Shown here: one piece after another, positions 1 through 11,667 of the stretch | Layout of the letters: every line of letters begins with the position of its first letter | How positions within the stretch are numbered: position 1 is the stretch's first letter | Assembly: GCA_963995525.1 (NCBI GenBank) | Contig: OZ023210.1 | Location: forward strand, 4,962,530 to 5,026,529 | DNA: 64,000 bases | Reading direction: 5' to 3' | Origin: Escarpia spicata | Lineage: Eukaryota; Annelida; Polychaeta; Sabellida; Siboglinidae | The notes under the pieces: generated by a model | Databases searched by the model: none | The model's input: only the letters and a program-made list of their open reading frames with translations | What the model was told of the DNA's origin: nothing | Translations under genes and position numbers: made by a program

Positions 1-1013
1 TCTGTAGCACAATGGTTAGAACATCGTGGAGGTACACCATATAGGGCTCTGTAGCACAATGGGTAGAACATCGTGGAGGTACACCATATAGGGCTCTGTA
101 GCACAATGGGTAGAACATCGTGGCGGTACACCATATAGGGCTCTGTAGCACAATGGGTAGAACATCGTGGAGGTACACCATATAGGGCTATGTAGCACAA
201 TCGGTAGAACATCGTGGAGGTACACCATATAGGGCTCTGTAGCACAATGGGTAGAACATCGTGGAGGTACACCATATAGGGCTATGTAGCACAATGGGTA
301 GAACATCGTGGAGGTACACCATATAGGGCTCTGTAACACAATGGGTAGAACATCGTGGAGGTACACCATATAGGGCTCTGTAGTACAATAGGTAGAACAT
401 CGTGGAGGTACACCAAATAGGGCTCTGTAGCACAATCGGTAGAACATCGTGGAGGTACACCATATAGGGCTATGTAGCACAATGGGTAGAACATCGTGGA
501 GGTACACCATATAGGGCTCTGTAGCACAATGGGTAGAACATCGTGGAGGTACACCAAATAGGGCTCTGTAGCACAATCGATAGAACATCGTGGAGGTACA
601 CCAAATAGGGCTCTGCAGCACAATCGGTAGAACATCGTGGAGGTACACCATATAGGGCTCTGTAGTACAATAGGTAGAACATCGTGGAGGTACACCATAT
701 AGGGCTATGTAGCACAATGGGTAGAATATCGTGGAGGTACACCATATAGGGCTCTGTAGTACAATAGGTAGAACATCGTGGAGGTACACCAAATAGGGCT
801 CTGTAGCACAATCGGTAGAACATCGTGGAGGTACACAATATAGGGCTCTGTAGTACAATAGGTAGAACATTGTGGAGGTACACCAAATAGGGCTCTGTAG
901 CACAATCGGTAGAACATCGTGGAGGTACACCATATAGGGCTATGTAGCACAATGCGTAGAACATCGTGGAGGTACACCATATAGGGCTATGTAGCGCAGT
1001 AGTTAGAACATCG
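1..1013. repeat. 47-bp tandem satellite with tRNA-like core, about 21 copies
   Basis: A 47-bp unit repeats head to tail from the window edge to about 1013, so the array continues upstream. Variants include AATGGG/AATCGG/AATAGG and ATATAGGG/AAATAGGG. The segment GTAGCACAATGGTTAGAACA in the first unit, and GTAGCGCAGTAGTTAGAACA in the last, resemble a tRNA D-arm and the pol III A box (TRGCNNAGYNGG). The minus strand stays open over several hundred bases only because the unit lacks stops; 47 is not a multiple of 3, so the same peptide reappears every 47 residues in all three frames. I do not regard it as coding. Confidence 0.95.
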
Positions 1014-1454
1014 GGTACAAAATTAACAATCTTGCAGCCATAGTATCCGGCAGGGGTCTATTCCTCACACATACATTGAATTGTAAATAAATCCAAGACG
1101 TCGCTGACTGTTATTTCCTGTTTGAAGTGGCTCTTGGTCACTACGTGTCGTAAAAGGAGTTTAGAGTTTACGATAATACTTACGCATGCCCGGTACACGA
1201 TGCTATGTCCGACAATTTAAGGCCGTTGTGGTTTCACACTTGGTCGTGTCTAATTGATTCGTTTAGCGATAACTATTGTTCAGGTCACCGCTGTAGTATT
1301 TAGTATTACCGTCAACAGTTTATATTACAAGTAAATATTTTCCTGTGGGAGTGTATCCTTTTAATTAGGAAGCTGATGTCAGTTTTGACACATTTTTATT
1401 ACGAATAAATGACAATTTATTGGGATCCTAGCCTCGTTTTCGATTTACATGTAC
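1014..1454. other. Unassigned sequence after the 47-bp array
   Basis: Unique-looking, moderately AT-rich sequence. No pol III B box follows the last tRNA-like unit, and I see no gene. Confidence 0.5.
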
Positions 1455-1560
1455 GTGTTCAGTGCTTCCACCGTCGGCACGGTTCCTGGCTGAGAAAACC
1501 TGTATTCGAACCCTCTTACCGCTTGCCCCGTCGAAGCAGGAGGCCGGAATCAATAAGATT
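1455..1560 (-). mobile_element. tRNA-derived SINE fragment
   Basis: On the minus strand GGTTCGAATAC (1502-1512) matches the pol III B box GGTTCGANTCC at 10 of 11 positions. It is preceded by an A-box-like GGGGCAAGCGGTAAGAG and followed by a GC-rich body (toward 1455). The A-B spacing is shorter than in a tRNA, so this is a decayed or rearranged tRNA-like head, not a tRNA gene. The family is not identified. Confidence 0.45.
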
Positions 1561-2540
1561 CAAGGCTTTCGTCTGGATTGCGTTTACTAAAGAACACGTG
1601 GGACGTTAACTAATTGACGTAACCTTGCCAGACAACACCGCTTTATAGATTGCGGTGGATCGTAATGATCTCAACGAACATGGCCGCTGATATTAATTAC
1701 GGAATCTACGGATTAAGCGTATTCCACGCGATTTGGCGTGAAGTGTTGTCGTAGATTAACCGAGAGGACGCGAGGCGGCCTCTGGTCCTGCCTATTACTC
1801 GGCAGACGGTATGCCGAATGGTCGCGTTCACCTGTGTGCGGCTAGATGTAATTTCCATAATAGCCTCGAGGCGTTGCACATGCTGCCGCGCCGACACAGC
1901 AGTCGCTGCAGCCCAGGTGCATGGTGCTTCCTTTTGTGACGTCATCGCATTAAATATTGTATTTGTATTTATAATGCATTCACGCACACATGCCCCCGGC
2001 CGCACGCACCCACGCATGCATGCACGCGCACGACGTTTTGAGCTCAGATCGCTGCACACCGAAAGTAAAATAATTAGGAACAAAACATGTTTTTAGGAGC
2101 ACGCATGTTTTGACTAATTAAAATGCAAAACAAAATGTGTAGTGGGATTTTTTGTTTGTAATAAATTCCAGATACAGTTATGTAATTTGACCTAGTCATT
2201 CTCCCCGATACTTTTGTTGATATTTATAAACATAACAATTATGTAAGTTAAATTGTACAAATTTATTTTGAATGTCTGTATTTCCATCATATCCAGAAAT
2301 ACCGAGCTTTCGAAGACGCCAGGTTCGTGCCAATCGCCTGCGTTAAATGACAGATTTAATTGTTTTTGTCGCAGCGCAACGCACTAATTGTTTTTGTTGT
2401 GGCAACGCGTGGCCAATTAAAGCATCGCCCGCACATCGTACGATCGGTACACGCGTAAAAGACACATTTAAGTCATATATTCATCGCACTCGCTTACAAT
2501 AAGTTTTTAGCAGAATTCACTACTACATCAGACATGAGTA
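1561..2540. other. Unassigned, no gene recognised
   Basis: Open frames of about 90-125 codons overlap on both strands at 1706-2096, but they sit on a CACGCA-rich low-complexity stretch and show no domain or splice context. The rest is AT-rich. Confidence 0.5.
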
Positions 2541-2617
2541 ATAAGAACAAGAACAAGAACAAGAAAGTTTTATTTAGACCCAATTTCAATATGTGTATAA
2601 TATCAAATTAACGTAAC

Positions 2618-2650
2618 ATGAACAGGCATATATATATATATATATATATA
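2618..2650. repeat. (TA)n microsatellite
   Basis: A simple TA run lies in the 3' UTR part of the non-LTR element. Confidence 0.9.
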
Positions 2651-3006
2651 CAAATGCAGTGTAATTTCTAATTAGATGGGGTCTGTGACTCCTATTAAGA
2701 CAATAACAGTCGCTCTCATAGGAGCCACAAGAATAATTTGTTTCAACTCAAATTTACCGAAGGAAGTGCAAATGTAAATGTAAAAGTGCAGGAAAAGAAA
2801 AGAAACCGAGCTACTAGATTGCATATATGCATGCATTGGAGTATTAAAAAGTATGGTAAATTAAACAAATACTAGTTGTCAATAGTACACTTCAATATAC
2901 TTGATATGTATGTGTGTATGCACAAATACAATATCCATATGCTGATTTATACACATATATATATATACAATACATATCCATAAATATCACGTGCATTAAT
3001 ACAGTT

Positions 3007-5101
3007 TTAATGACTATGATAGCATGTATAGCAGTTTAATATTGTACACGTATCTACGTATTTTTCTAATAAATAGTTTTTTGCATAATTACCAAAACTT
3101 CTGAAGCTATGTGTTCCAATCTTCTCTGTGACTAGCTTTGAGGTATTGTTAATGACATGTGGCAAACTGTATCTAAGACATCTTTTGGCAAATTCATATT
3201 TTGTTCTGAAAGGGTGTAATTCTGTTTTTTTCCTTGTGTTGTAATTGTGTACGTAAGCATTTGTAATTATTTTCCAATTTAATAGGTAAGCAGGGAGGTC
3301 ATGATGTACGTATTTATAATAAAACTTAAGTTCATGTAATTTTAACATGTCAGCAATTTTTCCTTGTGTGTAATTGTGTACGTAAGCATTTGTAATTATT
3401 TTCCAATTTAATAGGTAAGCAGGGAGGTCATGATGTACGTATTTATAATAAAACTTAAGTTCATGTAATTTTAACATGTCATCAATTTTTAAGGTATTCA
3501 ATTTTTTGAAAAGTGGCTCAGAGTGTGAATTATATTTACTTATAGATAAAATTCTCATAGCTTTCTTTTGTATTTTTAATATTCGATTACCTTGGTATCC
3601 CCACACCATAATACAATAGTTGATTTGTGATAAAAATAACATGTTATATAAGATAATTTTAATTTTAAGGGGAAAGACATATTTTAGTCTGTTTAAGATG
3701 CCGACTGTTTTGGAACACTTGTTTGATACATTTTCAATATGTTTATTCCAATTTAAATTTGTATCTAAAGTAAGCCCTAAAAAATTAAATTCATCTACTC
3801 TTTCAATGTTTGTACCATTTATATTGAGCGTAAAGTTATCGACAGCTTTATTTTGCATGTGAAAAATCATATATTTGGATTTGTTTCTGTTTAATGATAA
3901 TTTATTAATGTTTAACCATTCAATTATTTTAGGGAGTTCATCATTTATTGCCGATTCTATATTTCTATTTGAGGAGTTACCTTGAAAATGATTGATGGTG
4001 CTAAATAAGGTGGTATCGTCGGCATACATAATAAAGTTAAACATTTCGCTAGCTTTAGGAAAATCATTAATGTATATTATGAATAATAGGGGACCAAGAA
4101 TAGATCCTTGTGGTACACCAATTGTGATAGGTAGGATATCAGAACTTTCATTTTGAAATTCGGTGTATTGTCTTCTATTGCTTAAGTAGCTATTAAACAG
4201 ATTCAGGGTAGGACCCTGTAATCCATAATATCTTAGTTTAGTTATTAGTATCGAGTGATCAATTGTATCAAAGGCCTTAGAGAGGTCAAGACAAATACTG
4301 AAAGGAACATAATTTTTTATCAATTTGTGTAATTATTCTATCTATTAGTTCAAGTGATGCATACTCGGTACAGTGTTTTTATCTAAAACCATATTGATTT
4401 TTAACAAATAGATCAGAATCATTAAAGTATGCTGTTAGTTGACTAGATATTATTTTCTCTATCAATTTTGAAATTGTTGGAAGAAGAGATATGGGTCTAT
4501 AATTTTTAAAATCAGATGGGTAATCTTTCTTAAAAATAGGAATTACTTTAGCGAGTTTAAGTGTATCGGGAAATATACGAGTATTTATTACTTGATTTAT
4601 TACCAGGGTTAATGGTTTGATGATGGAGGGTTCAATTATTTTCAAAAGTTTACAGGAAATACCGTCACAGCCACTACTGTTTTTATTGGGAAGGCTTTCA
4701 ATGGTTTTCTTGACTATTTCTTCATCAACATTTAATAGACTGAAAACGGAATGGACATTATCATTTAAGTAATAATTATAATCCTTATTTCCATTGTAAT
4801 GAATGTCTTTTGCTGTCGACTGACCTATACTTGTAAAAAAGTTGTTAAATTGGTTTGCAATAACCGTTTTATCTGTTATAGTTATGTCGTTACTTTTAAA
4901 CAAAACAGTGTTGTTTGAATTGTTTTTGGAGATACATTCATTTATGGTTTTCCATGTATTTCTGATGTCATCTTTATATCGGTTAAAGCGTGACTCAAAG
5001 TACATTTGTTTGGCAGTACGAATATTTTTCTTTAATATTGAGTTATATGTTTTTAGGTTAGTTAGAAGGACTTCGTACATAGGTAAATTTGGATTAGACA
5101 T
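3007..5101 (-). pseudogene. Non-LTR reverse transcriptase, frameshifted, with internal duplication
   Basis: The first piece (5101 down to 4379) carries the RT fingers: NSSGCDGIS, then FKNYRPISLLP and KNQYGFR, where a stop interrupts. The second piece (4323 down to 3007, nominal start TTG) carries LDLSKAFDTIDHS (block A), GVPQGSILGPLLF (block B), MYADDTTLF (catalytic YADD) and a thumb/C-terminal region. The pieces lie in different frames, with a frame change around 4315-4381. In the C-terminal part a 43-residue segment beginning DMLKLHELKF occurs twice, from a 129-bp in-frame tandem duplication. The element looks inactive. Confidence 0.88.
3225..3484. repeat. 129-bp in-frame tandem duplication inside RT
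   Basis: Copies at about 3228-3355 and 3357-3484 differ by only a few bases (for example CAGCAA versus CATCAA at their ends), pointing to a recent slippage or unequal-exchange event within the old element. Confidence 0.9.
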
Positions 5102-5104
5102 TTT

Positions 5105-6268
5105 TTATTTCTTATAAAGCAAGTCTCGATATTTGATTGATTTTAGAAGACCGTGTGTTATCCAGGTTGAATGCTTATGTTTGTATTTATTATATTTCAT
5201 GATTTTAACAGGCATATGCTTATTCTTTGCATGCATAATTTGTTCGTGTATTATGTTATAATTTAAATTGGGGTCAGCCGTAGGAGATTTGTTTAGTTTG
5301 TTATACATTGCATCCGAATTTATCTCAAGTTTAACATTATACATAGCTGCCTTATTTTGTAGATTTACTCGAACAAATTTGGGAGGAGGTTTGGATTTTA
5401 CGCTGATATTCATGATTAGGAAGTAAGGTTGATGATCAGAAAGGGTATTTGTGAAGATTCTTGCAGTGCTATCTAATATTGATTTATTTAATTTACTGAA
5501 AAAGTTGTCTATCAGTGTTCCGTTAGTTCTGGTAAAGCGAGTTGGAAAGGTAATTTGTGGATAGAGACTGTATGAAATTATAGTATCAAAAAATTCACTA
5601 TATATTTTGTTCTCGTTTATTTTCAGTAGATTGATATTGAAATCGCCTGAAATTATTAGATTATTACAACTTTCCAGAGTAGCCATTGCTGTTGAAAATT
5701 CGGATATGAAATCTATAATATTTTGATTTAATGACCTAGGCGGTCTGTATATGTTTCCAATAGTAAGTGTTTTTGATAAGCTGCCTCCAGTTACTTGAAT
5801 TACTAACCCCTCCCAATGTTCATACATGTTGATATTCTTAAGTACTTTATACTTATATTTATTATCTACGTAAATTATTAAACCCTCTTTGACACTACAA
5901 TGTTTTCCCTGAGCAACTATATCATATCCGTGTAGACTGAATTGAGATAAATCATCGTGATTTGACTTCCATGTTTCTTGCAAACATATAATGCTAAATT
6001 TAAATTGTTTAGTATTTAGAAGCTCTACAAAAAGTTCAAGTTCATCAAATTTAGCATTAATGGATTGAATATTTAAGCTTAGGATACTAAAATTATAAGT
6101 ATTTTTATGTGCTAACTTGTGAAACATATCGATGTCATAGTATGAAGAACAATGGATCAACTGAGATTCATTTTGTTCAGTACTATTTTCGTTTATATCT
6201 AGAAGATTTATTAAAGAACAGTTTCGGATACCTCCCAAGTGGGAGAGAAATGTCACATCAGAAGTCAT
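5105..6268 (-). pseudogene. Non-LTR retrotransposon APE endonuclease domain
   Basis: This is a 387-codon open frame with the apurinic-endonuclease-like fold that nicks target DNA for target-primed reverse transcription. Visible motifs are SLNIQSINAK (Asn near residue 66), LQETW (Glu 98), GNIYRPPR (170s), SGDFNI (Asp 209, Asn 211), a LIDNF motif (Asp 254) and SDHQP (Asp 278, His 279), so the catalytic set looks complete. It ends at TAA 5105-5107, one codon before the ATG of the RT piece and in the same frame. An A-rich lysine run at the junction suggests a single nonsense change in a once continuous EN-RT polyprotein. The N-terminal ~55 residues match nothing I recognise, and the ATG at 6268 may not be the original start. 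Confidence 0.88.
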
Positions 6269-7474
6269 GGCTTAGGTTCGGACATAAAAACTAATATAGC
6301 CAGCCTTTTTACGTATGTTAGGTATTTTACAAAAGAGTGAAATAGTGTGTATTTATTTCCTGTGCATATGTGAATGTTAAGAAATACTCCGTGTGTGACA
6401 GGGCAGATATTAGAGTAGTCAAGACTAGACTTATAATAAAATAAATAACGTTGTGTAAGAGTTGCACAAGCTGTATCCTGAGCATTATACAAATACATTT
6501 TATAAAAGAGAATATTACGAATATTCCGAGTGCATTTATAACACAATGTACTTATTGCATCCGCAAAAAAATGTGTGAGAATAAATTACAGCATATGTAC
6601 TGCTACAACATGAACGTAGAATGAGAAAATCGTAAGTATATAGAACAAAACACCAAATGATTATTGCGTAGACACGTCGCTTTTGGGAAATACTATATAT
6701 ACTGCAGTCCCAAAAAGAAAAATAACTAACACTAAACGTAGTGAAACGAAAATGGATAAACATTGCCCTCCCAAAAACGAAAACAACGTGAATATTGATT
6801 GTATATCGAATACATATCGATGCACATGTAGACATACCACACGACAGTCAGCGGCGATCTCTGACAACTAGTCTGTCGAACGAGATGTACGCGTACTTCC
6901 CTTACTGTTGTTTTGAGATATTGGAATTAGTGGAATATGTTATGTTTATGGTATTTAGATTTTTTTCTTGAATCCAAAATGAATTAGTTGATGATATAAT
7001 AAAACGTTCTATTTCACAGCGATGTACTAGCCATATGTTTCTCTAAATATCTAGTGAAAATAGCAAAGTAGATTACCTAGTAACACCAATACAGATTTTT
7101 GATGTGTGCTTTGACGAGGACACATTTCAATTTTTAAGATTATTAATAAATGTCATAATCAAAAGTGTCTATTGTATATTATGAACATCATTGTAATTTG
7201 AATGTGGATAACTTTTTACAATTTTAATATTCTCCATTTATAATTTCAATAATTAAACACACAATTAAAACTACTTATATATTTAAAATGAATTCCAATT
7301 ATTTTACAAGCGTGATGCTGTATAGTGGTCATTTTGTCGAGCAAATTTAAGCTCCAATGTTGTAACATAAGAGAGAGGAGAAATATTTATTAACTCAGTC
7401 TTTTAAGCTCCCGAACAATTAAAGGAATGTCGTATATCCGTTACCCAGGATCAGTTACCGGTTAATAATCATTA
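6269..7474. other. Unassigned AT-rich interval between retrotransposon and satellite
   Basis: It may include the 5' end of the non-LTR element, but I find no ORF1-like motif, target-site duplication or exon. Overlapping 60-100-codon frames at 6265-6871 on both strands are without support. Confidence 0.5.
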
Positions 7475-9945
7475 TAATGCATAGTTACTAGCAAGACTTG
7501 TCATTTCGTGTGTGTAAAGACCGTATGAACCAAACACATCAACCGTAGGGACGTCTGGCTCTGCAAGACCTGTCATGTCGTGTGTGTAAAGACCGTAGGA
7601 ACCAACCACATCAACGGTAGGGACGTCTGGCTCTGCAAGACCTGTCATGTCGTGTGTGTAAAGACCATAGGAACCAAACACATCAACGGTAGGGACGTCT
7701 GGCTCTGCAAGACCTGTCATGTCGTGTGTATAAAGACCGTAGGAACCAAACACATCAACGGTAGGGACGTCTGGCTCTGCAAGACCTGTCATGTCGTGTG
7801 TGTAAAGACCATAGGAACCAAACACGTCAACGGTAGGGACGTCTGGCTCTGCAAGACCTGTCATGTCGTGTGTATAAAGACCGTAGGAACCAAACACGTC
7901 AACGGTAGGGACGTCTGGCTCTGCAAGACCTGTCATGTCGTGTGTGTAAAGACCGTAGGAACCAAACACGTCAACGGTAGGGACGTCTGGCTCTGTAAGA
8001 CCTGTCATGTCGTGTGTGTACAGACCGTAGGAACCAAACACGTCAACGGTAGGGACGTCTGGCTCTGTAAGACCTGTCATGTCGTGTGTGTAAAGACCGT
8101 AGGAACCAAACACATCAACCGTAGGGACGTCTGGCTCTGCAAGACCTGTCATGTCGTGTGTGTAAAGACCGTGGGAACCAAACACGTCAACGGTAGGGAC
8201 GTCTGGCTCTGCAAGACCTGTCATGTCGTGTGTGTAAAGACCGTAGGAACCAAACACATCAACGGTAGAGACGTCTGGCTCTGTAAGACCTGTCATGTCG
8301 TGTGTGTAAAGACCGTAGGAACCAAACACATCAACGGTAGGGACGTCTGGCTCTGCAAGACCTGTCATGTCGTGTGTGTACAGACCGTAGGAACCAAACA
8401 CGTCAACGGTAGGGACGTCTGGCTCTGTAAGACCTGTCATGTCGTGTGTGTAAAGACCGTAGGAACCAAACACATCAACCGTAGGGACGTCTGGCTCTGC
8501 AAGACCTGTCATGTCGTGTGTGTAAAGACCGTGGGAACCAAACACGTCAACGGTAGGGACGTCTGGCTCTGCAAGACCTGTCATGTCGTGTGTGTAAAGA
8601 CCGTAGGAACCAAACACATCAACGGTAGAGACGTCTGGCTCTGTAAGACCTGTCATGTCGTGTGTGTAAAGACCGTAGGAACCAAACACATCAACGGTAG
8701 GGACGTCTGGCTCTGCAAGACCTGTCATGTCGTGTGTGTAAAGACCGTAGGAACCAAACACATCAACGGTAAGGACGTCTGGCTCTGCAAGACCTGTCAT
8801 GTCGTGTGTGTAAAGACCGTAGGAACCAAACACATCAACGGTAGGGACGTCTGGCTCTGCAAGACCTGTCATGTCGTGTGTGTAAAGACCGTAGGAACCA
8901 AACACATCAACGGTAGGGACGTCTGGCTCTGCAAGACCTGTCATGTCGTGTGTGTACAGACCGTAGGAACCAAACACGTCAACGGTAGGGACGTCTGGCT
9001 CTGCAAGACCTGTCACGTCGTGTGTGTAAAGACCGTAGGAACCAAACACATCAACGGTAGGGACGTCTGGCTCTGCAAGACTTGTCATGTCGTGTGTGTA
9101 AAGACCGTAGGAACCAAACACATCAACGGTAGGGACGTCTGGCTCTGTAAGACCTGTCATGTCGTGTGTGTACAGACCGTAGGAACCAAACACATCAACG
9201 GTAGGAACGTCTGGCTCTGCAAGACCTGTCATGTCGTGTGTGTAAAGACCGTAGGAACCAAACACATCAACGGTAGGGACGTCTGGCTCTGCAAGACTTG
9301 TCATGTCGTGTGTGTAAAGACCGTAGGAACCAAACACATCAACGGTAGGGACGTCTGGCTCTGTAAGACCTGTCATGTCGTGTGTGTACAGACCGTAGGA
9401 ACCAAACACATCAACGGTAGGGACGTCTGGCTCTGCAAGACCTGTCATGTCGTGTGTGTAAAGACCGTAGGAACCAAACACATCAACGGTAGGGACGTCT
9501 GGCTCTGCAAGACCTGTCATGTCGTGTGTGTAAAGACCGTAGGAACCAAACACGTCAACGGTAGGGACGTCTGGCTCTGCAAGACCTGTCATGTCGTGTG
9601 TGTAAAGACCGTGGGAACCAAACACGTCAACGGTAGGGACGTCTGGCTCTGCAAGACCTGTCATGTCGTGTGTGTAAAGACCGTAGGAACCAAACACATC
9701 AACGGTAGGGACGTCTGGCTCTGCAAGACCTGTCATGTCGTGTGTGTAAAGACCGTAGGAACCAAACACATCAACGGTAGGGACGTCTGGCTCTGCAAGA
9801 CCTGTCATGTCGTGTGTGTAAAGACCGTAGGAACCAAACACGTCAACGGTAGGGACGTCTGGCTCTGCAAGACTTGTCATGTCGTGTGTGTACAGACCGT
9901 AGGAACCAAACACGTCAACGGTAGAGACGTCTGGCTCTGCAATAA
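7475..9945. repeat. 72-bp minisatellite, about 34 copies, open on both strands
   Basis: The 72-bp unit (24 codons) is nearly indel-free over ~2.47 kb. The minus strand gives an 813-residue frame with a 24-residue repeat containing YGLYTHDMTGLAEPDVPT; the plus strand gives a 789-residue frame with repeat core RDVWLCKTCHVVC. About half of the variable positions are silent in the minus frame (GAC/GAT, TAC/TAT, CTT/CTG, ACC/ACG, GTC/GTT) and half are not (A/T, Y/H, P/S, M/V, G/S, P/L), so codon evidence is weak. No signal peptide, domain or credible splice context flanks it. It also shows higher-order structure (360-bp and 216-bp blocks). I favour non-coding minisatellite. Confidence 0.93.
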
Positions 9946-10479
9946 ATGATAATGAGAGGCAACAGCGAGCATTGTTTTACTATAATATCTATCTAACTGT
10001 TGACAGATATTTCGAATATTTCGTGGGGTGAAATACAAATTGCGTACAATGTTTTGGGCTATTAAACGACAGTTGACGGACAGCAAACCGTCAACGTATT
10101 TATTCTAGTAGAAGAACAGCAAGTAAATGCATATAAGTCAGAACGAATTATATATCGGGGTCTGAGACGGAACTTCAGCACCCGTTGCTGTAGGGCATTA
10201 ATTTCGAAGCGTGGAGATATTTTCAAATTCACAAAATTCCCCCCGTAACCCCTTCCGACTCCTATGGAATGTATGAATGAGTAACATATATCGTACCTTT
10301 ATAATAATTTCAACCTACATTCCAGACCACCATGAAACCAACATTTTACTTTCAACTGCCTTGAAACTGCATGTGTTGATGCTACATTGTGCTGGCAACT
10401 AGTGTGCATGCCGGCAACTGACCGATATATGCCAGCATTTCACGTAGGCGTTTAAAAATGCTGGTTACTGTTGTATAAT
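9946..10479. other. Unassigned flank
   Basis: No recognisable gene. A 69-codon minus frame (9877-10086) runs out of the satellite and is not credible. Confidence 0.5.
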
Positions 10480-11297
10480 CTATTACTACTATTTAGGGTC
10501 AGCACTACCAAAATAGGAATAATCCTTCAAGCATAGGATGTTAACCAAAAATGTTTTCCGATTACGATGATATTTTCACATGTTATGCCGAAGATGCCGA
10601 AGATACCTACGGATCGAATGCCGAACCGACAGATGACCTGTCGGCTCTAGCATAAAGCAATTATATTGTGTTATCAGACAGATACTGGTTTTGTGTCATT
10701 TGTATCATGTGTACAGTTTCTAAAATAAACTGTCCTACAGCTTAAAGGGTCTCTCATTTTATTTCAGGAATATAATGTATCTGAAGTTATCTAATCGGTC
10801 ACTGCTATTTAGAGCCTACCCTACCAACATGGGACTAATCATTCAAGCAGGTTAACAAAACCATTTCTCCGATTAACACTGTATTCTCATAGTATATATG
10901 CCACATATATCTACAGATCGAATGCCGGGTCGGCAAATGACCAGTCTGCGGCAGCATGTCATATATAGGCTTTTGAACGTGACATTTCCTAGAGGTCCGG
11001 TCTTTTGCTGTCACTTGCATTGCAAACATAGGACTAATCATTCAAATATAGGGTGTTAACAAAACAATTTTCTCCGATTTCGATGATAATTTCACAGTAT
11101 ATTCTGAATATACATACGGATCAGATGTTGGGTTAGCAAAGTGACCGGTTTGCGCAAACATTTCATATATAGGCTTTTGAACGTGCTATTTCCTTGAGAT
11201 ATTCGACCTTTTGCTGCCATTTTACATTGCAAACATAGGCTAATCATTCACGTATAGGATGTTAACAAAAACATTTTCTCCGATTTTGATGATTTTA
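10480..11297. repeat. Degenerate ~200-bp tandem repeats (left part)
   Basis: The landmarks TTAACAAAA..TTTCTCCGATT, ..ACGGATC.GATG.., TCATATATAGGCTTTTGAACG and CAAACATAGG..TAATCATTCA recur with starts near 10541, 10853, 11055 and 11261 (spacing 312, 202, 206 bp; the first carries extra sequence). The fourth unit is interrupted at 11297 by a retrotransposon and resumes at 12958. Confidence 0.8.
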
Positions 11298-11332
11298 ATA
11301 ATAATAATAATAATAACAAGATAACTTCTATT

Positions 11333-11367
11333 GCGCCTAAATCCTTGGAAACCAAGCTCAGAGGCGC
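11333..11367 (-). other. 3'-terminal stem-loop of CR1/L2-like element
   Basis: GCGCCT pairs with AGGCGC, and inner CTTGG pairs with CCAAG, just upstream of the (TTA)n tail. The same structure occurs at 19001-19035. A conserved 3' hairpin is a plausible RT recognition site (inference from the family). Confidence 0.7.
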
Positions 11368-11667
11368 ATCAAAACAAAAGGGTTGGTCAATCTCAAAATC
11401 CATAAGTAGTTTTTCAGTTGTCAACAGATGGGTCAGGGCGCTAGGGAGCTACGGTGGATAAGCAAGGTTGTAAAGATATGTTTTTAAATGACGACGGAAT
11501 TTTGTAATGTAACTGATCTAACACTAAGAGGAAAAAAGTAGGTCAGAACTAGATGATCGAAGCTGGATAGATTTTCTTACAGGAGTAAGCAATAAATGCA
11601 AATAAGATGGTTGTTTATTGGACAGTGCCTGGTATGTAATGGTACATATCTTAAATATTATACGATA

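Larger units (their letters stand above)
2543..6268 (-). mobile_element. Decayed non-LTR retrotransposon (Jockey/CR1-like superfamily)
   Basis: Reading on the minus strand: an APE-type endonuclease (5105-6268), a reverse transcriptase in two broken pieces (4379-5101 and 3007-4323), a roughly 440-bp 3' untranslated region with an AATAAAAC motif (2567-2574), and a terminal hexamer repeat (TTCTTG)n at 2543-2565. Short 3' microsatellite tails are typical of CR1/L2/Daphne-like elements. Damage includes one in-frame TAA between EN and RT, a frameshift region at 4315-4381 and a 129-bp in-frame duplication. No ORF1 was recognised and the 5' boundary is unclear. Clade assignment is tentative. Confidence 0.9.

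Noticed and set aside
1..980. Overlapping minus-strand frames with MVYLHDVLPIVLQSPIWCTS-type repeats as a protein
   Set aside because: All three minus frames are open and give the same peptide, because the 47-bp unit lacks stops; no start, splice or codon signal.
7580..9949. CKTCHVVC repeats as zinc fingers
   Set aside because: The spacing is imposed by the 72-bp unit, the opposite strand is equally open, and there is no conserved finger hydrophobic core.
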